A stretch of DNA of 64,000 nt from Epichloe hybrida (taxonomy: Eukaryota; Ascomycota; Sordariomycetes; Hypocreales; Clavicipitaceae). Positions 1 through 13,135 of the stretch are shown here, piece by piece. The notes under the pieces were generated by a model. It searched no databases. It was given only the letters and a program-made list of their open reading frames with translations, and was not told where the DNA came from. The stretch lies in NCBI GenBank assembly GCA_019022495.1, contig JAFEKR010000017.1, forward strand, positions 1,054,001 to 1,118,000. Reading direction: 5' to 3'. Within the stretch, counting starts at the first letter, position 1. Each line of letters begins with the position of its first letter. Both the position numbers and the translations under genes were made by a program.

Positions 1-3000
1 TTATAGCAATTCGCCTCCGAAGGTTAGATTACAAAGAAAATCTTAGAGCTTACAAAGATATATAAGAATAGTAACTACTATAGTAGGAAGCTATATAACT
101 TCTTAATGCTAAAGATTACACTCTTTAAAAACAAGTATAATAGAATTAACCTTCCTTAAATATATTATTAGAAGGCTTTCCCTATTATATTAATAGGTAA
201 TACTAAATAATACTTCCTTAATTATCTCTTTAGGAATAACTATTCCTATAAAGAGATAATTACCTATATTTATTAACGCTTTAAGATAGAAAGTAACTAG
301 TAATTCTATTACTACTAATAGAGTAGTATAATATTAAAGAACATAATTAAGAAAAACCCTAATAAAAGTAAGCTTAATTGCCTTAAGATTACATTATTAA
401 CCCTTAAGAAGATCTATAGAGAACTATACCCTACTAAAATAGTAAATACTAAGCTCTATAAGCAGGCCTTAAATACTATAGCTAGTGTGCCTAAATGTTA
501 GATAGTGGAATATATACACTCCCTAGGCTTTAAAGGTCTTGCTAGAGACCTCCGTAAGGCAATTACTATTACAAAATTAAATAAGAGGCCCTCCTAATAC
601 CTTTAGTACTAATAAGAAGACCCTCTAGAGGCTATATTTACTAATTATTAGTATAAATAGTAATTATCCCCCTATAGCGGAGGAAGTTATTATAGATAAA
701 GCCCTAGGCTAAGCACTAAGCGCTACTTTATATATAGTAAGAGCAGCTACTAGTTCTCTAATTACTTTACTAAAGAATATTAAAAGGAAAAGGACTGCTA
801 GTAGGCTAGCAAAACATATTATATACCCCCTTTAAAGAAGAGATTCTAGGCATTCCTTACCTCCTATAAAGGGTAGGATAATAATAAGCCTAATAAAGGC
901 TTAGGTTAAAATTAGGAATTATATCTTTTGGCCTGCATGGAAGCTAAAGATAATAATAATAATATAGAGAAGCTACTATTAATAGTATACCTAAGTATTA
1001 TATAATTCTTCTACTCTGGATTATAGACTAATTATAACGCTGCTAATATTAATATTCTTATATCCCTAAATAATTAAGCCTTCTAACATGCATTCCTTAG
1101 GTAGGAGCTCTATAAGCTATAAGAGTATAATAAAGGCTTAATTTACTATGTCTCTAAAGAACACTATTTTAAAGAGGTCTTTAGAGGGATTATACCTAAT
1201 ACTAGTGCTATAGGAAAGTTAACTATAGGAGAGGCATAAGTAAAGGCTTTATTAAGATTAATACCTTTATTAAAGGTAACCCCCTATAAACCCTAAATTA
1301 TTATATTTAGTGCTAGATTAGTAGTTATAAGAGGAATCCTTTATATGCCTATAGAACTTAGAGAGCTTGAATTCTACATCCTTAACATAGCTACCCCCTT
1401 CCTCTTCTTAATTACTAATATAGATAAAATATAAGTTAAGATTAATAACCTTACTAACATACTTATCTAAGGCAATAAGACTATACCTATTATATAATAA
1501 TAAGGCTATCCTTAGTAATTACTAGAAGTAAGAGAAATAGTTACCTTCTACTTTTTAGAAGGAGATATCTATTAATTGTATTACTAACTTAGTTACCCTT
1601 CCGTTTAATGACTTATAAAGATCCTTTACTAAGCTAGTTATAAAGTTAAACGCTAGGTAATTAAGGAATTAACTAAAGTCTACTACTATTACTAGATGTA
1701 TAGAAAGGCCCCTAGTTGATTCAAGTTTATAATCAAAGATAACTACAAATTTAACTACAAGATCATCGTTAATATCGTGTAAATTAATAGCTAACTAGTA
1801 CTTTATATTATTAATTTAGTAATATTATTCTAGGTAGCCTAATTCCTTAATCCAAGGAAGTAAAAAGCTTAAGATATCTAGGATGCTATCTGTAAATATT
1901 AGATTAACACTTATCTCAGACCTCTAGAATAGATTATATATAATGCTAGTAATAACTTCGCTTCCGCTAAGTTTAAGCACTATACTTAACTAATGTTAAT
2001 TAAGACTAATAAGATACTAATTAAAGCCTATAATAGTATTAGAAAGGTTAAGAGATATTATAGACCTTTACGCTAAGCTTATAATATTATTATAGACTTA
2101 ATTAGGATAGAACTTACGCTAGAGTAATGTCTTTAAATAGCTATTAAAGTAATTAATAACTCTACAGGCCTAAATAGTATTATCCTAACCTTACTAGTCT
2201 TCAGAGGCTACTTATAAATAATAGATAACTTACTACTAAGCATCTCTATTATTTAATATACTAAAGTAATTTATAAAGCTACTAATAAAGTCCACTACTA
2301 TCTAGCTTTATAGCAGGTTTATAATGCCCTTAAAGCCTAGAATAGCCCTAATATAGCGCTTATATATTAGCTACCCCTATAGGCTAATATATATATATAA
2401 AGAGAGAAGGGTAGCTAGTATAGCCCTTATAAGCTACTTACTACTAATAAAGAGACCTATATAGTTAACATGCCTTATAGCCTAGTAAAGTTCTGCTCTA
2501 TAGTAGTAAAGCCCTACTATAAAGACCTATATATTATAAAGGGACTAGAGTAGTAGGAGATAAAGCCTAATAATATAAAGAAAGAAGCAACTATATAACT
2601 AACCACTACTACTAAAAGAGATCCCCTAATAGAAGAAAGCAAAGAGCTTTAGGCACTAGCTAAGAGAAAATAAGGGAGACTAAGAAAGGCCCTTATAGTC
2701 TAATTTATAAGCGCAAAAGAGTCTAAAGAAAAGGCTTATAAAGCCTAGAAGGCCCTAAAGGGAAGCTATTAAGTTAAAGATTTATTACCTTACCCTAAAG
2801 GAATAAAAGCAAGGAAAAGAAAACCTTATAGCCCTAAGAAAAACATTAGCCTAATTTAGCTTTATATACTTATAAATAAAGATTAAGAGAAGGCCTTTAT
2901 TTAAGAAGCTATAACTAGAGGGATGCTAAACATAGTATTCCTTATAGCAAAGAAAGAGGCTAATTAGAACCTCGCTCTTTAACTCCGCTAAGAAGGGGAG

Positions 3001-4483
3001 ATTATAACCCTAGGAAAACCCTTTAAGCAATCTAATTAAGCTAAGATTAACGCTTTATAAGCTTATAATATATTCAAATTCATTAAGTATAACCTAGCAA
3101 AGCATAGAGGTTATAAAATCTTTAATTCTTGTATAGTTAGAGAGATTAAAGGTAAAGGGATAGACTCGCTATATAAGAAATCCCGCCTCGTTATATAAGG
3201 CTATAATAATAAAGGAAAGGAATTCATCCTAACGCAATCGCTAATAATTTAACAAGCAAGCTAACAACTTATCATAGCTATTGCTCTATTATTAAGAAAA
3301 AGAGGCATTTACCTTTAGATTCGCGATATTACATAAGCTTACACTTAATCGCACATAGTGCTAACAAGGCTAATTATTATAAGATTACTAAAGCAAATTA
3401 CATATCTCTTTCTAGAAAGGACTATAATTAAATTAATTAGACCTCTTTACAGGATTATAAAGGCTAGAACCCACTAGTAGGTAACGTACTTCTATTACCA
3501 TAGGGATAACCTTAATATAATAACCTTAACCTACAATCCTTACTTATTAATCACAGCCTTAAATAATAAGAATCTCTTTAGTATTATTAGAATATAAACT
3601 AACAATACATTAGGACTAAGTAATAATAACTTCTTCTAAAAAGAAGAGAAAGAGCTCTAGAAGGCTAATTTCATAGCTAAAGAAAAGTAACAATTAACCA
3701 CTAAGAATTCCCTTATCTTTAACGGTTACATCTTAACCTAGAACACTAACAACTTACTAATATTAACCTAGAAAGGCTAGAGTTAGAAGATTAAGGAAGT
3801 TAATCCTTAATCCCTAATAGTAAAGCAAGACTACATAAAATAATAAGCCTAAGGAAGCTATATTATAACTATATATTAACTAGAAGCTTCCTATAACCTA
3901 TTAATTATAGCTTAACACTAAGAACCCTCTAGGGAAGATATTACATGCCTTAATAAACGCCTTAAATAGTAAATTAAGAATTAATAACACAGACTATAAT
4001 ACATTCCTTTAGTTCTTCAGGAGGCAAAGCTCTTTGTGTTTGTAAATAGATTGCTTACTAACAACAAGGATCTAAGCTTATAGATTAGATACGTGATTGT
4101 GATTAGCAACAAGATAATATAAGATAATAATACCTTTATTATAAAAGGTAATATTATTACGTATAGCTTAACAAAGAGCAAGAGAGTCACTTATAGCACG
4201 CTTACCTCTAAGTTATATAGCATGGTTTAAGGCGCAGACATCGCCTACGTGATTTCCATAACTCTATATTAGATCACAGATTAATTAAAGATACCTCGAA
4301 TTCCTATAATTCTCTATACTAATTCTTTTTTATTATATAAATATCTTATAAAGCTAGGAACTATAAAGGAGAAGAGACTAATAATTAATATCATAGCTCT
4401 TTGTTAATTATACGAAAGGCATAAGATCTACGAAGTCAGATAGATTAACAGCAATAATAATCCGGCGGATACGATAATAAAAG
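1..4483 (+). pseudogene. Copia-C copy 1 gag-pol remnant, main part
   Basis: This is a decayed Ty1/Copia polyprotein, open at the left edge of the window. Codon phase 1 runs from base 1 to 4483 with no net frameshift, and it is broken by many TAA and TAG codons that fit former CAA and CAG. Readable landmarks are a protease-like GIIPNTSA at about 1186 (family: G-x-D-T-G-A), an integrase zone at about 1600-2200, a reverse transcriptase zone at about 3000-3650 ending in IRIQTNN (family QTDD, so both aspartates now read Asn), and an RNase H zone with FVNRLLTNNKDLSLQIRY at about 4030 and LTKSKRVTYS at about 4170. The frame ends at the Gypsy insertion inside the last RNase H motif (NNNPAD) and resumes at 11046. 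The family assignment rests on motif order and on the second copy at 14232-18448. Confidence 0.85.
4479..4483. repeat. Target-site duplication AAAAG, left side of Gypsy-1
   Basis: AAAAG stands just before the TGTGAG end of Gypsy-1 and again at 11041-11045 just after its CTCACA end. The uninterrupted Copia-C copy 2 at about 18180 shows the empty site, with AAAAG once, followed by CATCGCC. Confidence 0.95.
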
Positions 4484-4674
4484 TGTGAGAACAAAGGGAT
4501 AGCTAGGCAAGAGGTATGGGGGCGTTCGTATATTAACTAAAGCTTACTAGGTCTAAGTGTGTTATGCGTGCAAGTCGCTGACTTATAGCTAGTAGCTTAC
4601 TAGTGTTACGTAGACCTAGCCCTACAGCGTAGTGCGCTAGCGGGGTGCACCTATGTTATAAGTAGGGCCTTATA
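4484..4674 (-). repeat. Gypsy-1 LTR (left; 3' LTR in coding sense)
   Basis: It is 191 bp and pairs with 10850-11040. Its outer end (TGTGAGAACAAAGGG) is little mutated. Its inner end reads GGGCCTTATA where the partner has GGGCCTCACA. Confidence 0.93.
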
Positions 4675-5990
4675 ATTATCCCCTTACTTATAGCTAGGCT
4701 CCTAAATGGCTTTCCCTAGCCTTAATATAGCTATTTGCTAACTAGCTAATAATAAAAATAATAACAAATAAATCAGTTAGCTTTATAATATAAATTTTAT
4801 TATAACTTACTATTATATCACTCCCTTTTCCTCCTTATAACTCTAGACTATTCTAATTAATTTTAATTAGACTTTATTTACCCTAACTTATTATATACCT
4901 ATCCTTACTATTTTATTATAGAAGCTAATGCTATTTGCTTCTATAAGTACTCTTATATATACTACTTATATACTAGCTACGCTAACTTTAAGAGGCACTT
5001 ACTAATTAAGGCTACTTTACTAAGGATTATATATAGTTTTTCTTATTCTTTACTTAGGAGTAGTGCTACTAGGGATAAGTAGTTAAAGCGTTATCTCTAA
5101 TATAATAAGCATAGTAATATCTATAAGATAGTAAGTTACTTAGTATTCTATTACTATATACTTCTAACTTACTAACTTTTCTATACTAGGCTATAGTAAT
5201 AATAGCTAGTGACTTTTCTAACCTAATGGTTATTTATAAGTAGGTATAAGCCCTTATAGGCACTACTATTTTTACCTTAAATAAAGAGGGTATTAGTGTT
5301 TTTTTAGAGGAGACTTACTATAGCTTTACTAAGTATATCCTTAACTTAGTTATAGGATTTAACTATATAAACACCTTATACTATATTACCTTTAGGTTAA
5401 CTAGTGCTATAAAGGCATATTAAGTCTATTAAATCCTAACCTAATTACTTATTATTTACTAACCTTTCTATATAGGCTACCTCTATTTCTTACTAGAGCT
5501 ATCTAGTTTCTTAGTAGTAGTTATAAGTTACCTTAGTAGCTATAGCCTTATTCCCCTCTCTTTTAGTTTACCCTTAGCTTTTTATTATTTATTTACTAGG
5601 GCTTTGCTAATGTTTTAATAGGAGAACCTAGAGAATACTATAGCTATGTAGGAAGTACGTATAGTTCTTTAGCTTTATTTATTAAATCTAGGCTATATTA
5701 CCTAGGCTATAGTAGTATACTACTTCTTCTATACTATAGAGGAGGTAATTTAAGCTAATAAGAATAAGGCAGAGTATAGGTTTATTAATAGTAAGGTTAT
5801 CTCCTATCTAGGGGCTATAATAGAGGGTTTTCTAGTTACTTTACCTATGCTTTAGGCGCTATTTCCTTTGTTTTTTTATAATATAATATAGGCCTCTAGG
5901 TAGAATATTTAGGTAGCTAATAATGTTAAGCCTTTACCATAGTAATATTATTCCTTAGTGCTTATAATTCGCTTATAACTTACTATGCTT
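4675..5990 (+). other. Extra Gypsy-1 segment with possible antisense reading frame
   Basis: This 1.3 kb stretch lies between the chromodomain end and the LTR. Read on the plus strand, opposite to gag-pol, it gives long runs without frameshift when TAA and TAG are taken as former Gln codons. One run from 4921 holds a Cys/His-rich patch (CFYKYSY, then FKRHL; in Gypsy-2 CFYKCSYIHYLH). A second run, in another phase, goes from about 5280 past 6000 with hydrophobic stretches and QQENLENTIAMQEV. The phase change near 5200 could be an intron or an indel. The Gypsy-2 counterpart (33337-34620) is similar but lacks about 17 bp. I do not recognise a protein family, and the region may be only a long non-coding trailer. 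Confidence 0.35.
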
Positions 5991-5999
5991 CCTCCTTGT

Positions 6000-8900
6000 T
6001 TTACTTTAATAGAAGGCCTAAATTATATGTTAAGCACCTTCTATATTTTCTACTACTACTTATTAATTATATTTACTTAGCTAACCCTTCTATTTCACTA
6101 GGTATTTATTACCTTCGTAAGTCTTCCTATAATTCTTAACTTCTTTAACTTTAAATTTATTAACTTTATCTTTAAGGTCTAGTATTAGTATTTCTTTATC
6201 TATAGTATCTTTCTAGTAATTCTATAGCTCTAATAGACTAATATAGAACATATTATATAGTTAACTATACTTATTAGGTAACGCTAGTTAGTATACTTAT
6301 TTGCCTATAGCATTAAGTATCTAAAATAGCCTAATAAATCTAGGGGTTAGCTTCTATTTTATATCCTTAAGTCTAATATTCTTTACTAATAGTAGTACTA
6401 AGTCTTCTCTTTTTAAGGTTAATAGCTAGTGTTATTAGTTATAATACTTTACCTATGCTTTAGTAGCTCTTACCTAGTTATATACTAGTTTCTCCCTAAC
6501 CTTATATAGCTTTTATATATGTGTATAGGCTTCTAGAACCTCCCCCTCCTTACTCTTACCCTTAAGAGCTAGATAAAACTTAGGTAAATAGCCTATAAGA
6601 GCGTAGTTAGGGAAGTAACCTATTATCCTATTAATAGTATTATTATATATAAATTAAGCTATTAGGAGTAGCTTTAGCTATAGCTATTAGTTTTCTTTAA
6701 TAAAGTATTATAAGTAATATTTAAGCACTTTGTTCTCTTTATCTACCTATTAGTTTAGGGGTAAAACACTATTAAAAGCCTATGCTTTATATATAATAAG
6801 TAATATATATCTAACTAGAATTAGCTTATAAACACTAATTCTCTATTAGATATAATGCCCTCTAGTGCCCTAAATTAAAGCTTAATCTCCTTATAGAATA
6901 GCTTTGCTAATTTAGCTATGTTAATTATAGTCTATATAGGGAGGAAGATAAAGTACTTAGTAAATTAGTTTATAATTACTAGGATTATGTTAGTTTCTTA
7001 GTTACCTAGCTATACTAGTAGTAATCCTATAATAAAATCCATTAAGATCTCTGCTTATAGTTACCTTAGTATTAGTAGTAATTTAAGGCTTCTATATAAG
7101 CAGTGCCTCCTAGCTACTACATGCTAGTATACTCCGTAGCTAGATATATAGTCTAAAATAGCTTTACTTATTACTAGCTACTAATAGTAATGTTTTAGTA
7201 GTTTAAGAGTGTATTTAGTCCTAAAGTAACTTACTAATAGATTATTATAGTGTAGCTATAGAAGCTTTTATTATAAGATAGGCTCTTATAGAATAACTAC
7301 CTAGTCTTTATATATTAGGAGGCCCCTTATGCTATATAACTATAGACTAGCTTTTCCCCTCCCTTTTACTTAGGAGTTAACCTTATCTTTATACTTTTAT
7401 AAATCTAAATCTTAGTCCTATGCCTTTTATAGTAGTTATACTAATAGTTTATTTGCTACAGATTAGTAGGGATTTAGTAATATAATAACCCCCTAAATTA
7501 CTTATACTATGCTAATATCTTAAACATATACTACCTTCTCCTTAAAATTACCCTTATTTAGCTAACCTATTACTAAATCTATAGTAGCTAACTAGCCTTC
7601 CACCTAGGCTACTCTTACCTTAGTAGGTTCTAAGACTAGTACTATACTATAACTTCTTTAATATATTAGTACTTCTTCTTCTACTATAAAGATATCTACT
7701 ATCTTCCTTTAAAGCTCTAGCAGGAGCGCCTTATTTAACATAGGTTTCCCCTTATAATTAGACCTTCTTAATAGTACATCTATAGGGTTACTCTTCCCTA
7801 GTCTATACTTAATTATAAAATAAAAAAGGTAAAGGAATATACACTATTATACCTATCTTCTATTTAGCTTCTACTACCTTATAAAAGTCTATAGGTTATA
7901 ATAGTCTAATAGGACCTCTATAGGTATCTCTATACCTTTAATATAATATTACTAGTATTTAAATAACTTTACTATAGTAAGTAACTCTTAATTAGCTATG
8001 CTATAGTTACGTTTAGTATTTATAAACTTCCTTAACTAAAAGGCCACTAGATACTAATAGCCCTTATTATCCTACTAAGATAGGATTCCTACTATTATAA
8101 AAATTAAGGCATCTATCTTAATACACACCGCTTAACTTAGGTTATAGTGTCAGAGTAAAGGCGCTTACTAAAAGGCATCTTTTAACTAGTTAAATGCTAA
8201 CCGCTTCTTTTCTCTGAATATAAACCTCCTAGTCTAGATGCTATTTTAACTACCCTTTATTAGTATATAAAGAGATACTATAATCCTAGAGTATTTATAA
8301 ATAAACTATTAATAGAAGTTATAGAACCTAAGGAATAACTATATATCCTTAAAACTTATTAGCTCCTTTTATTCTTTAATTATATTAACCTAGTAAGTAT
8401 CTATTTATATCCTATTAATAAAGAGAATAAATCCTGGGAATTTTACTAATTCTTTATAAAAAGAGCACTTAGAGGGTTTTATATATAACTCTACTAATCT
8501 TATATATTTAAGAAATTACTTAATATATTTAGTATGCTCCTCCTTTATCTTAGAGAAAATTAAGATATTATCTAGATACACTATATAAATAGTATTAACT
8601 AGCCTATACAGCGCCTTATAGATATAACTCTAGAAAGTAGCTAGGGCATTTATTAACCTAAAAGGCATTATAAGGTACTTATAGTGCCTATAATACGTGT
8701 AAAAAGCTATCTTCCACTTATTACCCTCTTTAATACAAATTTAGTAGTACATATCCTTAATATTAATCTTAGAAAAGAAATAGGCCCCTTAGCATTAATT
8801 AAAGATCTCTAAAATTAGGGGGAAAGCATAGTAATTCTTCTATATTACCTTATTAAGCCCTTAATAGTTAATATATAGCTAGAGTGTTCTATCCTTCTTT

Positions 8901-10795
8901 AGCATAAATAAAATAAGCACACCTACTAGGCTCTTTAAGGGTCTTATCTAGCCTTTCTTTAAGTTATTATTAATATATTCCTAGAGCTCTCTAAGCTTAC
9001 TTTAGGAGAGAGAATAAATTAGTTTATATAGGGGTGTAGCTTCTAGTATAAGATTAATTACATAGTTAGTTAACTTCTTTAATAGGAGGCTCCTTACCTT
9101 ATCTAATATAAATATATCTTTAAACTTATGTAATTCCTCTAGGATATCTTTAATAGTTCTATATACTCTTACTTTCTCTTTATCTTTAAGAGAGATAAAC
9201 TTATTCTCTAATATGCCTATAATAGCATATATAATTATCTTATTATACATTACCTTCGCAAACTTATAGGGAGTTAGTAGTAAAAAGGCTACCTTTCTCT
9301 TTTTAAACTACTATTCTTATAAGTATAAGTAAAGATATACATGTTCTTCTACAAGTATATATATTCTAATTAATACAGGGCTTCCCTCTGCTCTTAGGTC
9401 CTTATTAATAGCTATATATAATAACTTAAGATCTTTCTCTTTACCCTATAAATCTTTAATTATAATAAGTACCTTATAGACACTATATTAGGGGACTATT
9501 AAAGCCCCTACTACCTTTAAGATAAGTGCTATAGCCTTAGCCTAATTAAGCTTATAAGTCTATGTAAATTAGGTGCTTATAATATTAATCTTAGCGTAAC
9601 TATTAAGATCCACTACCATTTTAATATCTTTATGCCTATAAATAGTAACTAGTATATAGAATTAGCATCCTATTAGTACCCTAGTGTCTAAGGTAAAGGT
9701 AAGGGCTTTTACTTTTACCTCTAGGAGTTTTCCTAGCCCTCTTACTAGTCTTTCCTTAGCTTATTATAATTATAAATAAGGTGCTCTATACTACTATAAT
9801 TAAAGTACTATCTTCTTTCTTATAGTCTATTATTATTTAAATAAGTAGCTAGGGTCTTTTCCTTATCCTTATTCTTATCTCTTTAGTCCCTATTTAGCTA
9901 ATACCCTTATATGGAGTTATATCTTTAGTATTAAGCTACCTTATATAGCCTCTTCTCTTCTAAATTATTTAGCTTTTACTTATTCTTTAATATTACCTCC
10001 TAGAATTACTAGGCAAGTTATATAATATCTTCTTATATTAGACTAGTAATATCTATATATAAGTTAATATAATCTTATAAGTTAGGAAGTAATTTCATAA
10101 AGAATATAAGAGTATAGGTCTTTTCTAGAGTATATTCTAGGTATTTCTCTAGTAAATCTAAGTAAATACTAAACTTAATAGGACTCTAGCCCTCCTTTTA
10201 CTTTACGTTTTCTAGCTATATAGCTATTTATACATTATAACTTATAAAGTCTTTAAGTAGCGTAAGGGTCTAGTCTTAGAACTTATCCTAGTTATCCTTA
10301 GGATAATCCTAACTATTAGCTAGTTATTCTTTAATATATTAGTCCTATCTAGCCTAATAGTTTATATATATATAGTTTAGTATAAAGAGAATCTTCTAGT
10401 TATCCTAGTAATACTTCTTCTTTACCCCCTTAAAGGTATAGTTAAGGTTATTAAGCTATATCTTATACTTCTATAGGTTTATAAGGTATTAGAGTTTTAT
10501 AATATTTTAGACCTTAACTTCTTAGCTACTAAGGCTTAAGAATAAGCTATCCTTTTAGCCCCTTTTTACTAGTTCTCTATAAGATTATATTAAGTTAGTA
10601 AGCTCCTTTTCTTAATCCTATAGTTCCTTAAGTTACTTAAGCTAGGTAATTTACTCTCTAACTACTACCTCTTCTATCCCTATAGTAAAGGGTATAGCTT
10701 TAAATAAGGTTATAAAATATTATATATCCCTAGCTATAGTATTACTATTATCTAGCTAATTCTAAGTAATATATAGTATAGTTCTAGTAAATTAA
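6000..10795 (-). pseudogene. Gypsy-1 gag-pol remnant
   Basis: This is a decayed Gypsy polyprotein on the minus strand, read with TAA and TAG as former Gln. Gag is in 10.8-9.8 kb and ends with a zinc-knuckle remnant at about 9800 (YFNYSSIEHLIYNY, where the family has C-x2-C-x4-H-x4-C; three Cys read Tyr). The protease-like VVDLNSYAKINIIS lies near 9620. The linker before reverse transcriptase is open at 9250-9002. Reverse transcriptase ends in YLDNILIFSK at about 8560-8580, where the family has YLDD. RNase H follows near 8.2-7.7 kb. The integrase has LMDFIIGL near 7040 and EGIISNREF further on. The chromodomain reads KYLVKQKG at about 6090-6180 (family YLVKWKG). The order reverse transcriptase, RNase H, integrase, chromodomain identifies a chromodomain-bearing Gypsy element. 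The exact start and end codons are not clear. Confidence 0.88.
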
Positions 10796-10849
10796 GTTAT
10801 TCTCCCCCCTATATTACTCTTAGGTAGCTAGTAGAAGAAGCTTTAAAAT

Positions 10850-11040
10850 TATAAGAATAAAGGGATAGCTAGGTAAGAGATATAGGGGCGTTTGTATATT
10901 AACTAAAGCTTACTAGGTCTAAGTGTATTATGCATATGAGTTACTAACTTATAGCTAGTGGCTTACTAGTGTCACGTAGACCTAGCCCTATAGCGTGGTG
11001 CGCTGGCGGGGTGCACCTGTGTTATGAGTGGGGCCTCACA
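10850..11040 (-). repeat. Gypsy-1 LTR (right; 5' LTR in coding sense)
   Basis: It is 191 bp. Here the inner end is mutated (TATAAGAATAAAGGG) and the outer end is clean (GTGGGGCCTCACA), the mirror image of the left LTR. Confidence 0.93.
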
Positions 11041-11161
11041 AAAAGCATCGCCAAATTCATCACTTTCCTCTTTAATTAATTTAAACAAATTAACGATTTG
11101 TGTTAAAGGATAGGTTAAGAGACCTATAATATTAGGAGACAGGAGCTTAGGCAAGGAATAA
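11041..11161 (+). pseudogene. Copia-C copy 1 pol, C-terminal end after the Gypsy insertion
   Basis: This continues the RNase H tail of the frame broken at 4483. After the second AAAAG it reads KASPNSSLSSLIN-like sequence and ends at TAA 11159-11161. Copy 2 has the same end at 18299-18301. Removing Gypsy-1 and one AAAAG restores a single phase across the break. Confidence 0.88.
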
Positions 11162-11308
11162 CGAATTAATTTAATTAACCAATGCCGCGACAGCCAATCA
11201 GAGCAGCGGATTCCTATTAAGGGATTTACTAGTATATACTTTCCTTTAATTTAATTTTTATTATATTTTTAAGCTCTTTAGCCATTAAGGAAAAAGAGAG
11301 ACTACTAG
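11162..11308 (+). other. Copia-C copy 1 3' untranslated stretch
   Basis: This is non-coding sequence between the pol stop and the 3' LTR. It matches copy 2 at 18302-18448, including GGAAAAAGAGAG just before the LTR, a purine run that could serve as the polypurine tract. Confidence 0.7.
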
Positions 11309-11568
11309 TGTTAATTCCTTTAGATCTTTATTAGTTTAATTATAGCTAAAGACTAGACTAATTATAGGTCTAGCGCAATACACGTGATACGATTGGCTGC
11401 ATTAATTTGCTACCCCCTCTTTTGCCCTACATACGGATTTCGCTTACTTTTCTAGCATTTAGACTTTCCCTCTCTTCTCTCTCTTTCCTAGCTAGCTAAC
11501 TAACTATCATTAACTTTAATTATACGGGATTACCCTTATACCTGCGCAGGACCTTGGTGTAACCAACA
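11309..11568 (+). repeat. Copia-C copy 1 3' LTR
   Basis: It starts TGTTAATTCC and ends GTGTAACCAACA (260 bp). It matches the LTRs at 13976-14231 and 18449-18714. The 5' LTR lies outside the window, so its target duplication (GTAGT would be the right flank) cannot be checked. Confidence 0.9.
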
Positions 11569-11587
11569 GTAGTAACTACACTATAAA
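11569..11587. repeat. Short ACTACACTATAAA satellite piece left of the orphan LTR element
   Basis: Nineteen bases of the same ACTACACTATAAA satellite that continues at 13463. The LTR element 11588-13462 split it and duplicated ATAAA (11583-11587 and 13463-13467). Confidence 0.8.
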
Positions 11588-11761
11588 TGTTACAATATGA
11601 AACGTAAGATATAATAAGTGTGTGAAGGTTGTTAATTTAACTTGCTAGAGGCTAAAGCTATCATCTAATATAGGGGTTCTAGGTCACGTGCTAGGCCACA
11701 TCCTTAGAATGGCAGGCCACATCCGAAGTGGCAGGCTACTTATTAATTCTAGCACGTAATA
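11588..11761. repeat. LTR of the small orphan element, left
   Basis: Its alignment partner is 13308-13462. Shared landmarks are CGTAAGATATAATAAGTGTG, TCTAGGTCACGTGCTAGG and the ending TTCTAGCACGTAA. Confidence 0.88.
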
Positions 11762-11890
11762 AATGCAGGCACCACGGATAAAAGAGATAGCTGTCCTAGC
11801 TATCTAATAAGATCTAACGAATTTATAACAAGCTAGGAAGCGGGCACTTGTAAGGGAATTTAGTTAGATAGATTGTTAGGTCCGGCGGTT

Positions 11891-11960
11891 ATCGAATCGG
11901 TCATCGAATTGGTCATCAAATCGGTTATCAAATCGGTTATCAAATCAGTCATCAAATTAG
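11891..11960. repeat. 12 bp tandem repeat ATCGAATCGGTC
   Basis: About six degenerate copies, mostly ATCRAATYGGTY. In the minus-strand frame of the orphan protein each copy encodes four residues (FDNR/FDDQ type). Confidence 0.85.
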
Positions 11961-12897
11961 TTATTAGGTTAATGACTTAACCTACGGGATCTATAACTAT
12001 AGCAGTTAGGTTAATCATTAAATTGTATATCTAATTTAACGTGTAAGTCAATAGGGCGCTTTACATCGTAGTTAATTTGATTATTAGATTGATTGAATTA
12101 ATCTAGTTGATCGGATTGATACAGTTAATTAGATTAATTTGGTTAATAGTTAGGCTAATGATTGGATTAATAATCCGAGTCACTCTTAGATTAGTAATCG
12201 TACAGATAGTCATATTAATCCGGCTAATAGATTTGATAGTTAATAGCTTAGCTAGGTAATGAGCTTTGCAAAGGTCTAGGCAACGAGCTTTGCAGAGGGT
12301 TAGGAATTCGGTTTAGCCGTTGAATTAGCTAATGAAATCGCTGACGAATTTGCTGCACTAGGTTAGGTAACGAGCTTTGCAGAGGGCTAGGAATTCGGTT
12401 AGGCTATTGAATTAGCTGACGAATTGGCTGACGAATTTGCTGACAGGCTAGCTGCCTTCAAAGGTTATTGTGTTCTTTGAAGACTTCCTTAATAAGGTCT
12501 TTAAGCTGTTAAAAATCATCCTCTTCTATCGCTAGCTTCCGTTAAAGGTCCTGTATTTGTTGCTGCTGCTGTTAAATTTGCTACTGTAATTACTACTATT
12601 GCCACAGATAACGGGTCCTTAGGTCCTGAAGGTCCCGCTGATGTTATTCCTGCTACCACTGAAATTGCTGCTCTAGCTGCAGTTAAATCTATTAATATTG
12701 CTAACTAGCTAGGCATAGGTCCTTAAGATGCTAAAAGACCTGATTTCTTGAAGGGAAGGTCTTCCTGTAAATACCATAGGTTTGGCGTTAATAATCTTGC
12801 TTATAAAGTCGCTATAATCGCTGTTGCTCACACTAATCTAGCTAGTGTAAGGGAAACATTATAGCGGCTTTATTAGATTGATTAACGGATTTGTTAG

Positions 12898-13135
12898 ATT
12901 TGACGGTCGGGTCGAAGGTCGAAGATCGAAGGTCTTCAAATCGAAGGTCGAGGGTCTTCGGATTGATTGAAATCGCACGATCAATTGATTTAAAGGTCGA
13001 AGAATCGAAGGTCGAAGGTCGAAGATCGAAGGTCTTCAAATCAACGGATTGAAGGGTCTTCAAATCAACGGATTGAAGGGTCTTCAAATCAACGGATTGA
13101 AGGTCTTCAATTCAACAGATTGAAGGGTCTTCAAA
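12898..13135. repeat. Tandem repeats GGTCGAA and TCTTCAAATCAACGGATTGAAGGG
   Basis: A block of short GAAGGTCGAAGATC repeats passes into about four copies of a 24 bp unit. In the minus-strand frame the 24 bp unit encodes DLKTLQSV. Confidence 0.88.

Larger units (their letters stand above)
4484..11040 (-). mobile_element. Gypsy-1, complete Ty3/Gypsy-type LTR element nested in Copia-C
   Basis: This 6557 bp element has 191 bp LTRs (TGTGAG...CTCACA) and a 5 bp duplication of AAAAG. The polyprotein lies on the minus strand, with gag near 10.7-9.8 kb, then protease, reverse transcriptase, RNase H, integrase and a chromodomain ending near 6.0 kb. About 1.3 kb between the chromodomain and the LTR at 4484 is not explained by pol. 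A second copy lies at 33146-40457. Both are heavily RIP-mutated and cannot encode working proteins. Confidence 0.93.

Noticed and set aside
10972..11154. A minus-strand open frame of 60 codons.
   Set aside because: It crosses the Gypsy-1 LTR border into the Copia-C pol end, so it cannot be one gene.
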